Source: Vespula vulgaris (taxonomy: Eukaryota > Arthropoda > Insecta > Hymenoptera > Vespidae). From it: 64,000 bases of DNA. The stretch spans positions 1,813,886 to 1,877,885 of the forward strand of contig NC_066610.1 in assembly GCF_905475345.1 (NCBI RefSeq), read 5' to 3'. Under the pieces are notes generated by a model. That model ran no database searches and had not been told where the DNA came from. It saw only the letters and a program-made list of their open reading frames with translations. Positions 49,890 to 61,818 of the stretch are shown here, one piece after another (the stretch's first letter is position 1; the number at the start of each line of letters is the position of its first letter). The translations under genes were made by a program, and so were the position numbers.

Positions 49890-50756
49890 TTTCTCTCTCT
49901 CTCTCTCTCTTTTTAATTTTTATTTTTTACTTTCACTCTACGTCGGACGTTCGTAATTAAATTCTGCCCGCGTAAAATCTATGCTTGCACGTGCCTCTAA
50001 AATTTCTTCTGTTCTCTCTCTCTCTCTCTCTCTCTTTTTCTCTTTTTTCTCTTTTCTTTTTTAATCTTGAAAAGAAATAGAAAATAAAAAATATGATTAA
50101 AAGGATAATAAAAAAAAAAGAAGAGAAAAAGAGAAAAGAAAAAGGAAGAAAAAAGAATCTCTCATCCTCTTCGTGTTTCGTTATAATAATATCTAATATT
50201 TTTTCTTCTCTCTTCCACTCGTTCATTTTTAACAAAATTATTCCTCTCTCTCTCTCTCTCTCCTTCTTTCTTCATTTTTCGTACTTTAATTAAAAAAAAA
50301 ATTATATATATATATATATGTATACGTATTTGTTTTTTCTTTTCCACTAATTCATAAAATTAATCTCATTTGTATATATATATTTCTTTTGTCTGTATCT
50401 CTCTTTCTCTCTTTCTTTACTTCATTTTCCAGATTGCATAACAAAAAAAAAAAAAAAATAAAAAAACAAAAAAATTTCTTTTATCTTTTTCATAATCTCT
50501 CGAGAGTGACGTCATCGTCATCATCATGTTGGCCTCCTTCGAAAGATCGAAAGACGATTGTTAGAAAAAAAAAAAGAAAAGAAATAAATCGTTTTATTCG
50601 ATTTAGAGGGTGCCATTACGTTACAGAAACACCATGAGTTATTTTCAATTAAATTTGAATCCAATATTATTGGTTTCATTTTTATTATGGTGTGATGTGC
50701 CGTAGTGGTATTTTCTATGTCGTTATTTCTTCATCCGAAGAGAGAGATCTTCATCT

Positions 50757-50791
<35 letters not shown>

Positions 50792-50958
50792 TTCTTCTTT
50801 CGAGGATCGATTGAAGATCGATGGATCGAGTGTTCATGAGGAAGATCATACGATCATATATTATCTTTGATTATTTATTTATAATAATTTATTATCTCCC
50901 TTTAAAATTATGTTTTTATTTCCTATTAATCCTTTTTTGTATCGATATGGTTTATTTT

Positions 50959-50997
<39 letters not shown>

Positions 50998-51876
50998 TTT
51001 TTTGCACGAATTAGAAATTTTTATTCAAATATGTGTGTGTTTTTAAATATTATATATGAAAAGTTGAATTTTATCAAATATTTTTTTATCTTATAATTGG
51101 AGAGAATTGTTACAACGAGTTGGAATAGTGAGGATTAGAAATATTGATTAGAACATTTGTTGCGTATATTTATATATATATTTTTTTTTATTAGATATAA
51201 AACAATTTGAATTTGAACCAACAATTTTGCTTTAAAAAATCGTGCTTTAATTAACACAATTAAAAACGAGGATTTAAATGATATAATTCATTATTATTAT
51301 AATTATTATTATTGTAATTGTTATTATTATATAAGTATTAATTTTTTATGTTCATTATAATTTTATTTGTCATAGATTTTTAAATATATTTTATAAATAG
51401 ATTTTTATATATTTTATATATATATATATATCTTTTTTGTATAATTATTATATAGACTCTAAAATATAATTTATTATTTTTGTAGTAATTAAAAAAATTC
51501 TAAATTAAAGATATTCATAACAAACGTTAATTATATCCATCGAGATAGCTGTAATTAATTATTATAATAAACGAATTAATTCTTTTGTCTAATGCGATTC
51601 GATATATTTGAACATTATCACATTTTTTATAATACTTAATAAATACAATAAAAATGTTTTTACAATTTTTTTTTTTCAAAGAAAAGAATATAAATAATTT
51701 GTCAATACAATTTTTACAATATATCACATTTTATTTTATTTATTTATTCATTTATTTATTCGATAATCCATTGACATAATTTTCATACGACAATATCCAA
51801 AAAATATTTTCCTTTATATTTTTCTGTTTTCTTTTTTTTTTCAAATAAAATAAATAATATTTTATAAAATGAATAC

Positions 51877-51912
<36 letters not shown>

Positions 51913-52330
51913 TTTTGTTTCGTTTTTGTTTAAAATGAAAATAAAATTGTTTTAACGTAATAAGAAAGAGACAGAGAGAGAGAGCAAAAGAGAGAGAGAG
52001 AGAGAGACAGAAATAATACATATATATATACACGTTGATGAGACCACAGAAATTCCAAGGGACTATTACGCGAATTAGATTTCTTCTTTCTCCGGTTGGT
52101 TTCCTACTCTGACATGGTGGTCATCGGATTTATGAGGTTCTTCGGAATATAGGACATAGGCGGTTGACCGTAAGATACATAGATTACGTCGTAAAAGCTG
52201 GACCAAAGAAGGATGCTGTGTTTCTACTGCGCTCGTCACTTGTGAATCATACACAGAATTGGATTAAACCTTTCCTACGGTGTACGTATATAAAATGATT
52301 TCTAACTGGACATATCCCATAAAAAACAAA
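49430..52330. other. AT-rich stretch with simple repeats and one CRE
   Basis: TTC (49810-49833), ATT (49860-49885), CT tracts (49892-49910, 50013-50035), TTC (50752-50800), TTTA (50958-51000). A perfect TGACGTCA lies at 50507-50514 next to ATC repeats. The segment 52030-52330 is non-repetitive and GC-richer but has no recognised frame. Confidence 0.5.
50507..50514. promoter_or_regulatory. CRE site TGACGTCA
   Basis: A perfect cAMP-response element palindrome, flanked by CGAGAG and by TCGTCATCATC. Sequence match only. Confidence 0.3.
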
Positions 52331-52339
52331 TATATCAAT

Positions 52340-52800
52340 CCTATATCTATATCAGTTCAGTAAAACAGTATTTGAATTATTACTTCACTGCGGAATAGGA
52401 AAATAACATCTGTTGTTATATTTATAAATGTTAACAATAGTAAAACCAACACAAATACCTATACCAGTTCGGTAAAACAATATTGGACCTAGTAAATCAC
52501 TGCGGAATAGAAAAAAACACCTGCTGTAGCTGTATTTATGGTATTGACGATAATAATGAAACAATAGTAACAACAAAATCAACACAAATATCTATATCAG
52601 TTCAATAAAACTATATTGGACTTAGTCGATCACTGCGGAATAGGTAAAACCATCTGTTCTTGTTGCATTCATAATAAAGAAACAATAACAATAAGAAAAC
52701 CAATACCAATAACTGTACACCTATACCATTCTGATAAAACAATATCATAACAATATTATAACTGCGGAATAAGAAGAAACATCTGTCGTTCTAATTACAG
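52340..52800 (+). repeat. Degenerate tandem repeat, four units of 112-139 bp
   Basis: Two landmarks recur in the same order. A CTATACCAGTTCGGTAAAAC-like block has its CAGTTC (or CATTC) at 52353, 52465, 52598 and 52737; CTGCGGAATA occurs at 52388, 52500, 52633 and 52772, with 'acatctgt' shortly after. Both landmarks give spacings of 112, 133 and 139 bp, so the units differ by internal indels. The GC-rich CTGCGGAATA core is the best conserved part. I recognise no known element. Confidence 0.88.
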
Positions 52801-52995
52801 ACACTTACGATTGATCACCGATAAGAAAATGATAACCCAATATCCAAGACAATAGGAATATACCATATAACAGTGACAGAAAAGAATACAAAAAAACAAA
52901 ACTTAGAAAATCACAAAATTAAGAAATCCCTCGATCCAAAAGAAAAATGGGAAAAATCCACAAAACTGAAGAATCGTAACGAAGTGAACACCATA

Positions 52996-53075
52996 GAAGA
53001 AGAAGAAGAAAAAGAAGAATAAGAATAAGAATAAGAATAAGAAGAAGAAGAAGAAGAAGAGGAGAAGGAGACACC
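52996..53075. repeat. GAA/GAATAA-type purine repeat
   Basis: GAA units, then AATAAG units, then GAA and GGA units. Confidence 0.9.
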
Positions 53076-53249
53076 ATAGAAAAGGGGTGAGGTATAAGAG
53101 GGAGAGAAAGACTGGTTCGTCCTTGAGACTCTTACAGTGGTTTCCCTCGATAAGAAACCTCTCTCTTTTTATTTTTTTCTCCCATTCCTGCTCTCCACCC
53201 CCCTCACCTTACATTTACCACTCTTGACTCGTAAAATCCCATAGCGTGG

Positions 53250-53287
53250 GTCGTCGTCGTCGTCGTCGTTGTCGTCGTCGTCGTCTC
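53250..53287. repeat. GTC trinucleotide repeat
   Basis: About twelve GTC units with one GTT; the polyarginine or polyvaline frames over it are artefacts. Confidence 0.93.
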
Positions 53288-53345
53288 GTTCTCTACTCGA
53301 TCTCGTACGCGTGCGTAGAACCTAGCGTGGGTAGTCCTTGCCCTT

Positions 53346-53373
53346 CCCCCACCCCACCCCCACTCTCACCCCC
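53346..53373 (-). other. G-quadruplex motif on the minus strand
   Basis: Plus-strand C-runs of 5, 4, 5 and 5 (53346-53350, 53352-53355, 53357-53361, 53369-53373) are separated by 1, 1 and 7 nt. More C-runs follow to ~53394. It sits in a C-rich block downstream of the GTC repeat. Confidence 0.65.
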
Positions 53374-53560
53374 ACCTTCACCCCTATTTCCCCTTCTTCT
53401 TGCTCAACCTCGTCTACTTCCTCCCACCCTTCATTCTCTCACCCCACTTTACTCTCTTTACCTTACTACAGTTCTGGTCGCCATAAATCCGCTCTTTTTT
53501 CTTTTTTTTTTCCTTTCTTTTTTTTTTCTCTCTGTACGTTCGATTAACACGTCCAGACTC

Positions 53561-53591
<31 letters not shown>

Positions 53592-54665
53592 CTGTCTCTC
53601 TGTCTCTCTGACTGTCTCGTTTTTATTTTTTTATTTTTTCATTCTTTTGACGTTGTCGTTGTCGGTCTTTCTTTTTTTTTATTTATTTTTTGTTTTTTTT
53701 TTTGGTTTTGTTTTTTCTTGTTTTTTTTTGTTTGGTCTTTCTTCAGACCTATCAAGGACTAACTGATAAGGTACCTTTAATTTTATTCCTCACGCGTACG
53801 GGATTATCTTCTCTTACTTGTTTGCGTTTCGTTATGCACCCCCTTCGTAGTACATTGGCGTAGACATTGCATTTCTCTTTTAGGATTAAATTTACTTTGA
53901 TTAATATTGGATGAGTGTAGGAATTGGGACGTTTCGTTGGCGAAATTTTCATTCAAATTCGACGATTATTTGCAACGCGGGGGTGGCTTTATTTCAAAGC
54001 GTCAACTTTCAATATAACCTCGTATACGATGCGATATATTCGGAAAGATTCAAATGACATTCTTTTTATTCGTTAATTAATTCATTTATTGATTAGAACT
54101 GTGCTTGAATATTGTATTTGACAATACGATCGATTTGTCAATAGAATTTGCAAGAATTTTTTTAACTCATTGTTAAGTTTCTACGCGTGTAAAATTTCAT
54201 TGAAAATCAAAGAAAAGGATCAACGTAATCTCAGGTACGTATCGTTTTAACGAGGGACCACGTAGCACGTCAATAAAAATCTTATTGAATGAACAAAATC
54301 GATGGAAGTAATATCTGCAATCGTTTATTATTTTCGATTGCGAAGAATTTACGGTGTTGTTTTGAACGAACGAGTAGGACGAGTCAGTTGAGACGATAAT
54401 GATAATATTAAAAAAAAAAAAAAGAGAGAGAGAGAAGTGAAGAAAAAGATGCAATTTTATATCTTTCTGGGTTATATCGTTATTTGTTATTGCCGCGCAG
54501 TCGAGCATGAGAGACGGTTATACCGAAGTGGCAAAGGAGGATTTAATAGCCCACTTCGGAGCACGCGACTAGAAAGCAACCCAAGCATTGAATCCCTTCT
54601 AACATAAATTGAACCTTCGTCATCTTAAAATTTCGCTATTGAACCTTATACGATATGTCTTTATA

Positions 54666-54666
54666 T

Positions 54667-54713
<47 letters not shown>
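54666..54713. repeat. TTTA tetranucleotide microsatellite
   Basis: Twelve tandem TTTA units. Confidence 0.96.
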
Positions 54714-57700
54714 GTTTCGTTTTTTATACGTATCTTCTTCTAGGGAATTTTGTTTCCTTAGGTTATTGCAATGAATTGCGTTAATCTAATTCTATAGAAT
54801 AACTCTTACTGTATGCTAAGTGCAATATATATATATATAAACAGGGTAGACGTGAAAAATTGCTAGATTTTGAAATCAAAAGTTCCTAGACGATTTTCAA
54901 AAAATCAATTATTATCTTCTCTCATGACTTTTTTCTATAAAACTGTTAAAACCATACACGTGTAAAAAGATATGAATTTTTTTTACACACACACACACAC
55001 ACATCTACATGGTAGATCTAACTTATAAATTATTTCTAATAATCAAAGAAAAAAATTTCTTCCAAAAAAATAATATTTAACCATAAGTACGTAATTCGCG
55101 TTACGTGGATTCTCGAACGCTAAAAAAGAAAAAAGAAGAAAAAGCAAACGAAAAAAGAAGAAAACCAAAGAAAAAAAAAAGGAAAGAAAGAAACGTGCGC
55201 GTCGTGTTTTTCCCCCAATAGAAGTAAAACGTTCACCTCACCTTGCCCCGGCTCTCTCAAGTTAATGCTTGGAATAAGGCGAGCAGGTATTTGCGCTTTC
55301 GCACACACTTTCTTCGTTGACCCACTGAAGAGATAAGTGAATCGAGCGAGAGCGAGACGACGAGATGCCACGAAAGGGAACGCGACGAAGAGAACGTTCT
55401 TCAAGTATATATATATGTACATAATATAAAGTCCGTTGATATATATATATATATGCATACATATATATATATATGTATGTATATTTATATGTAATCTTTG
55501 TTGTCTTTGACGACATAGTCCAATATTGAACAAACCTCAGAACGATTTAACCAGTTCGACGTAGATGATCAACCAAAATATCTCTAGGTGCGGATTACAA
55601 AATTGATTTGAATCATTTGTTAAGATCAATAACAACGACTAAACTAGATCTCGAGAAATGATTAACAAATATAAATTCAAACCTGAGAAGTTTGAGTCCG
55701 CACCCTGGATTATAGTTAGAGAAGGTATAATATTGAGTTTAGTGAGTATAATAATTGATTCAACGAATTGATATAATCGATTAGGTGAGTAAATAAATAT
55801 ATTCTGAGGTAAGGATGGATTTGTTACGGGTTTAACACGTAAAAATGTTTTAATAAGTTACTTCTATCGAGGTAGAACGCCTACGTTTTCGTTTTATATG
55901 TCGGATAGACAGGGTGACTCATTTGTCAGCTGATTGAAAAAAAGAAAGGGAAAAAAAAGAAGCAGTAAAAAAAATTTATTGGAGATCGTTCACGTAAGAG
56001 CGAGGACGAAGGTAGATAGGTAGGTAGGTAGGTAGGTAGGAAGGAAGAAAGGAGGAGTAGCCTAATTGCGTAAAGTGAAATTTTGCCCTGAGGTATTGTA
56101 TTTAGGTATGCATGTAAAGTGTGTACGCTTATTACATACAGACGGTGTACATCGTATTTTATTTTTTCTTATTCTGTTCTTTTCTTTTTTTTTTTTTAAC
56201 GAAGAGAAAATCTGCTTCATGTGTATTCGAACAATCAAAAAAAAAAAAAAAAGAAAAAAAATACTAACGAGTATTTAATTTTTGATTTTGATACAATTGT
56301 CGATTGATCGATGAGATTCCTTTTAGAGAGTTTTGTGTCGAAATTGAAAGTAGGACGACGTAGGATTGCTGTCTAATTTCTATGTAAATTTTTTTCGATG
56401 TAAATGAGGCACCCTTTTAAGTTGCCCTGTAGTACGGTATCGTTGTGGTACATGGATCATTAACTATGGTTGACTGGTGGTTATGGTGTCTTGTATATAT
56501 GTACGTGACTGGTATGTAATCATTCCGCGGCACGGCTAAAGTTAAAGGAAACATTCATTTTGGAGTTTCTGTTCACCCGTTAGATAATATTACTGACACA
56601 AACGTGATTGTCATGTTCGAGGTATATAAAGGAAGGATAGGACATGCTCTTCGTAATATGTGCTGGCACACGTGTCAGACCTTTTTCTTTTCTTTCTTTC
56701 TTTTTTTTTTTTTAAATCTTAGCTTCAGTTCGTTCCACGTTTTAGAATGAGTGGATAGATGAGGGTGAGGAGAGGGGAAAGCCATAAAAAGGAAGTATTC
56801 AAAAGTACCGCTTTGCAAGGTCGAAATAAAAAATCATTTTGAAAATATAATACTGGTACTATATATTTTAAGTTTGGATTCGTTTCTTTTTTTTTTGTTT
56901 TTTTATTTTTTATTTATTTTTGAGAAATCGTTTCGTTTACTTGGTTACGAATACTTGGTAAAAATTTGAGTACAAAATTTCTGTTTTCTTTTTTTATTCT
57001 TTACAATGGATGGAATTAAAGGATCAGGATTAGAATTAAGATCTTAAAGGATTTAACCAGCTTGGTTTCTACAGAGTTTTCAATCTTTCATTGTTCTTCC
57101 TAGCTAGGTAATTGGGAAGTTCTCTGTAGGGAAAGAGAAAGAGAGAGAGAGAATCGATCGATCGATCGATCGCTATCATGGCTTACGACGACAACGTCCT
57201 GTGTAAGGACCTTGGAATTCCGTGAATTCCTACTGTACCGTTTGGCGCACCCCTTACATAGACAAATTTTTTTTTTGATACCTCACTGCCTTCTCTATCA
57301 CTTCACCAGCGCGAATCGTACAAAAGAATCTTTCGAATTTTATTAAAAAAATCTCTAGAAAATACTAAAACTTAAAAAAAAAAAAAACAAAAAAACGGAA
57401 AAGAAAATCTCGATAGATGAAAAGAGAAAAAGAAAATTTTGAAAGTTTCTACAAAAAAAAAAAGAAAAATAATTTTAAAGTACCTAAAATCGCCAGAATT
57501 ATCTGCAAAATTTTTTTTTTTAATATTTAGAAAGAATAGAAAAAAGAAAAGAAGAAAAAAAAGAAACTAATGAGTCGAGAAAAAATTGGTATTAAATCGA
57601 TACTGCAATTATTACTAGCATGATTAAAATATTTCAATAAAATTCTTTGTGTCCCTCGTTCTACGCCAATGTATCAGGTACGTACTTAACCTAACAAAGT

Positions 57701-57941
57701 ACCCTGACTATTCATATGACCAAAGATAAATCTTTAATATCTTAAAATTAATTAATGATCAATTATTATTTGATTAATGATATTAATCTAATTATTAATA
57801 ATATGTATGATATATATATATATATACATATGATAATGATGATGATGCAATTATTAATTATTCATAATCAATGATCCAATTAGAGATACGTTGACATTAT
57901 TTATTCTTTATTATAAACACATAAAACACAGAAAAAGATAT

Positions 57942-57944
<3 letters not shown>

Positions 57945-57995
<51 letters not shown>
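57945..57995. repeat. GA dinucleotide microsatellite
   Basis: About 25 GA units directly upstream of the exon candidate at 58057. Confidence 0.97.
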
Positions 57996-57998
<3 letters not shown>

Positions 57999-58044
57999 AT
58001 TTTATAAGTTAAAATTTTCTTTTTATATTTTTTATTTTAATCAT

Positions 58045-58052
58045 TGACGTCA
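58045..58052. promoter_or_regulatory. CRE site TGACGTCA beside an ATG
   Basis: A perfect CRE palindrome 9 nt upstream of the ATG at 58061; it overlaps the end of the pyrimidine-rich tract of the acceptor discussed below, so the match could be coincidental. Confidence 0.3.
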
Positions 58053-58056
58053 TCAG

Positions 58057-58400
58057 AACAATGGCGGTCGAACAGTACGGAAATAAAACAGATGATACAA
58101 GATCGGATAGCGATGTTACATTAGCCTAATAGGGTGTGTGTTAGACTTACAGGTTGATCTTACGATCTATGATGATCTATGATCGAAACATCAAGCTCGT
58201 CAGCTTGTTCGTTCGTTCATTCAGTAGATAGATAACACGTGAATCGTATGGATCATCGTTGATCAAGATTATGCCTGGGAATACATAGTTCTTGCTTTCA
58301 TTCGTGATTCTAAACTGGAACCATAATCACACGTATATACTAAATACTATTTGTTTCTGTATGTATGTGTGATGAAATAAACACGAGTATATTGCAAAAT
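58057..58400 (+). other. Candidate exon or small gene: acceptor, 22-codon frame, poly(A) signal
   Basis: A T-rich tract ends in CATCAG at 58051-58056, a plausible acceptor. Four nt later an ATG (58061, context ACAATGG) opens a 22-codon frame to TAA at 58127-58129 reading MAVEQYGNKTDDTRSDSDVT then LA: acidic, polar and not repeat-derived. Non-repetitive, GC-richer sequence continues to ~58330, and AATAAA occurs at 58376-58381. One reading is a terminal exon of the putative plus-strand gene or a small gene; a second frame is also open over the same bases, so chance remains possible. Confidence 0.28.
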
Positions 58401-60382
58401 TTTAATCATTATTATCGAAATAAAATCGAACGATTGGTTTGCAATTAATAATAATTAAAAGATTAATCATTAATCATTAAAATTTATTCGTGAGAATTTT
58501 GTATCGATTGTATTTGCTTCAATCAAAATCTATAGAAATAACAATAACAATAACAACAACAACAACAATAACAACAACAACAACAACAACAACAATAATA
58601 ATTGATAGGAGAAAATGATAAATGATAAATAATAAATAACGAATGAATCGTTAATCGGTAGAATTAGATATATTATAATATATAGAGATAATTTAAATTA
58701 ATTTGAAAAATTATGAAAAAAAATTAATCGATTGAATTGTTACGATAATAGAGTGAAAGGTGATATAAACGATTAAAATTCCTTTCTTTCGTTCGATATA
58801 GTCCTGTTTTTATCTTTTATATTCTTTATTACGCATATATATATATATATATAGGAAGACAGATGCAGAAGAGATAAGAAGAGCTCTCGTGAGTTCGGTC
58901 TAAAGAAAATAGTCGCTGAGATTAATAGTCTTAAAGATTCTGAGGAAGATAGAAAAAGACAGAAATTTATATATATATATATATAATAGGATAGGATTCC
59001 CAACACTTTCACCAAATACTACATGTAACAACATTGCTAATTGCTTTCACATATTAATTTCTTCTTTTTCTTTTTGTTAATTAATCCTCCATCTTACTTA
59101 AGGAATATTGTCAATTAAAAAAATAAGAAAGTGCCGGAAGCTAGTTGGCATTTTAATCTGAACATCATCATATTCCTCTCTTTCTCTTCCTTTCTTTTTT
59201 TCTAATTGTTTCGGAAAGTTTATTCAATTTTTCACTTTTATCTATTGATATATATTTCTTTCGTCACAAATTTTTGTTTTTTTTTTTATTTATTTATATA
59301 TCTTCTTCATATCGTTCTTGATTTTTCTGTTTCTTTCTACATACATAAAAAGAATCGTGTCAATTATCGGCGATTGTTAAAAAATAAATCGTCAATAATT
59401 TTCTCTCATTTGGATTTTTCGATCGAGCTATTTTCTTTTTTTCTCATTTTGTTTGTTTTATTTTTTTCATTTCTTAAAGAGTTCAACATGGTTCGACTTT
59501 TGACGATTTGAAAAAAGACAAAGAATTAAAAAAGAATTAAAGAAGAAAATGAAACAAAGTTTCAAAACGAGTTCGAGTGTATCGAATTCAGTTTTCGAAA
59601 TAGTAATAGAGAATTTTTGGATCACCTTGAGAATTTTGGCCCACTTTATTGGAACTTTTGTTGGCCCTCGTTATAACCACCCTCTCTCCTCACCATCTCT
59701 TCTACTCAACCTATTTAACAGTCCAAAAGAAAGAGAATTAAAAGAAACAAAAAATGAATAAAATGTATAGGAAGTAGTAATCGATATTTAAAAAAAAAAA
59801 AAAAGAAATAAATAATAATAAGTCTGTGCTATTAAACGATCGAAAGATAACAAGAATGACCCAGTAAAATCGAACGAGTGTCTCTTTCTCTCTTTTGTGT
59901 TGAAACGAGCTATAATTATACGGAGACGATCGGTATTCGACCGAATTGATTAATTAGAATATTTGCATTCTCGAATACATTTTTATTCAGTCGTATCGTG
60001 TATAAATAATCAGTTGATTTTATTTACTTATTCATATATATATATATATGTATATATATTTTAACTTTTCATATTAGTATCGTAATGTTTGAAGCAAAAT
60101 AAACAAGATAGTAACAATGATAACAATTTAATAATTTTATTGATTAATAAAATTGTCGAATAAAAAAAAAGTAATAGAGATAAATTTTTTTTTTTTTTTT
60201 TTATTATCTTTGGTATATATAATCCATTGGTATATATAAAATCGATATGAGTTCTCATAAAATTTATACACACGCGCACGCACGCGCGTATATAAAATTT
60301 ATATTATATTAAATTATATTGTAAAATTTATACTAATGTTATATAAAATATATATATTTATATTTATACATATACATACACG

Positions 60383-60433
<51 letters not shown>

Positions 60434-60555
60434 TACTGAAATTAATAATTATCGCTTAATAACATTTGTAGAAAATTTTTATTACGATGAAGCAAGCTTT
60501 ATAAACGTGTTCGTGAGAGAAAGAAAGAGATATAAAAAGATAAAGAGATCAAGCT

Positions 60556-60586
<31 letters not shown>

Positions 60587-60944
60587 CAGAATGTTACTAA
60601 ATCTAAAATAAACCAACCCCTCTCTCTCTCTCTCTCTCAATCTATATCTACATCTATCTATCTATCTATCTATATTTATTTATCTATCTATCTATCTATC
60701 TATCTATCTCTTTCTCTCTGAAAGATATAAAAGAGAATACTCATCATCCTCGACCTCTCATATATAAACACGAGCTTACACCGTCACGATTATTTATTAT
60801 CCTCTTTAACAAGAACTTTGCACAGATCGTTGAGCGACTCACGGGAGTACAAAAGTATCGATTTTGTATCGTCGGTAACTGGCAGAATATAAAAGAGGCG
60901 GATAACCGTTTGTTGTAGAATCGACGTAAAAAGGGAGGAAAGAG

Positions 60945-60973
60945 TAATAATAATAATAATAATGATAATAATG

Positions 60974-61028
<55 letters not shown>
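60945..61028. repeat. AAT trinucleotide microsatellite
   Basis: About 28 AAT units with three ATG interruptions near its left end. Confidence 0.96.
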
Positions 61029-61031
<3 letters not shown>

Positions 61032-61678
61032 GAAAGATAACAAGCAGTACACAGGTAACACGTATCTAGATACAAAGATAACAAAATCTTATTCGTTAGA
61101 ATAAAATAAAATATATTACATTTATACTCTCCCAATTTTTTTTTGTATTTATTTCTTTTTTATTTAATTCATAACCACATACATATATGTCATTATCGTC
61201 TCCAGATTTAACTCTTATCAAGAAATAGAAATAGATTCCTGTATTTATGGTACTTAAATCGATCGGATAAGGTATCTATTTTTGTTATAATATTAGAAAA
61301 AGAAGAAATAAAATAAAAGAGAGTTGAACATTCGTCAAAATAAACATTCTCTCTCTCTCTCTCTCTCTCTCTTTCTCCTTCTTTTTATTTTCTTTTGGAT
61401 AGATTATTGTCTTGCTAGGAGAGTGTCGAGCACGATTGACACGTATTGCTGACACGGACAATGTCGGTACCTTGAAAAATGTCAAGTGCATGCACAGTGT
61501 GAGTCCAAGAGAGTCGAGTCAAGTCGTTTATCTTCGTCTTTCTCTTTCTTTCTCTCTCTTTCTTTCTCTTACTCATCGATCGCCACCTTCTTAGAATTCT
61601 TAGGTGCACGCAAAAGCATCTCTCTCTCTCTCTCTCTTTCTTTCTTTATAGCTTAACTCTGAAAAGAGATACAATAGT

Positions 61679-61818
61679 CTCCTCCTCCTCTTCTTCTTCT
61701 TCTTCACCTACCAACCACCACCCACCCACCTCCTCCACCTCCTCCTCCTCCTCCTCCTCCTCCTCCTCCTCCTCCTCCTCCTTCTTCTTCTTCTTCTTCT
61801 TCTTCTTCTTCTTCTTTC
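61679..61818. repeat. Compound CCT/TTC trinucleotide repeat
   Basis: CCT and TTC units, a short CCACC-rich break (61705-61730), then about 14 CCT and 12 TTC units. The minus-strand Lys/Glu frame over it is an artefact. Confidence 0.95.

Larger units (their letters stand above)
53400..58040. other. Mixed stretch with microsatellites, no gene recognised
   Basis: CT tracts (53559-53600), TTTA (54666-54713), CA (54986-55002), TA/TATG (55436-55490), TAGG (~56016-56040), GATC (57156-57172) and GA (57945-57995). Non-repetitive patches at 54480-54620, 55195-55385 and 56400-56650 are GC-richer. The palindrome GGAATTC-CGT-GAATTCC lies near 57212-57228. Short frames in these patches match no family. 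Confidence 0.45.
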
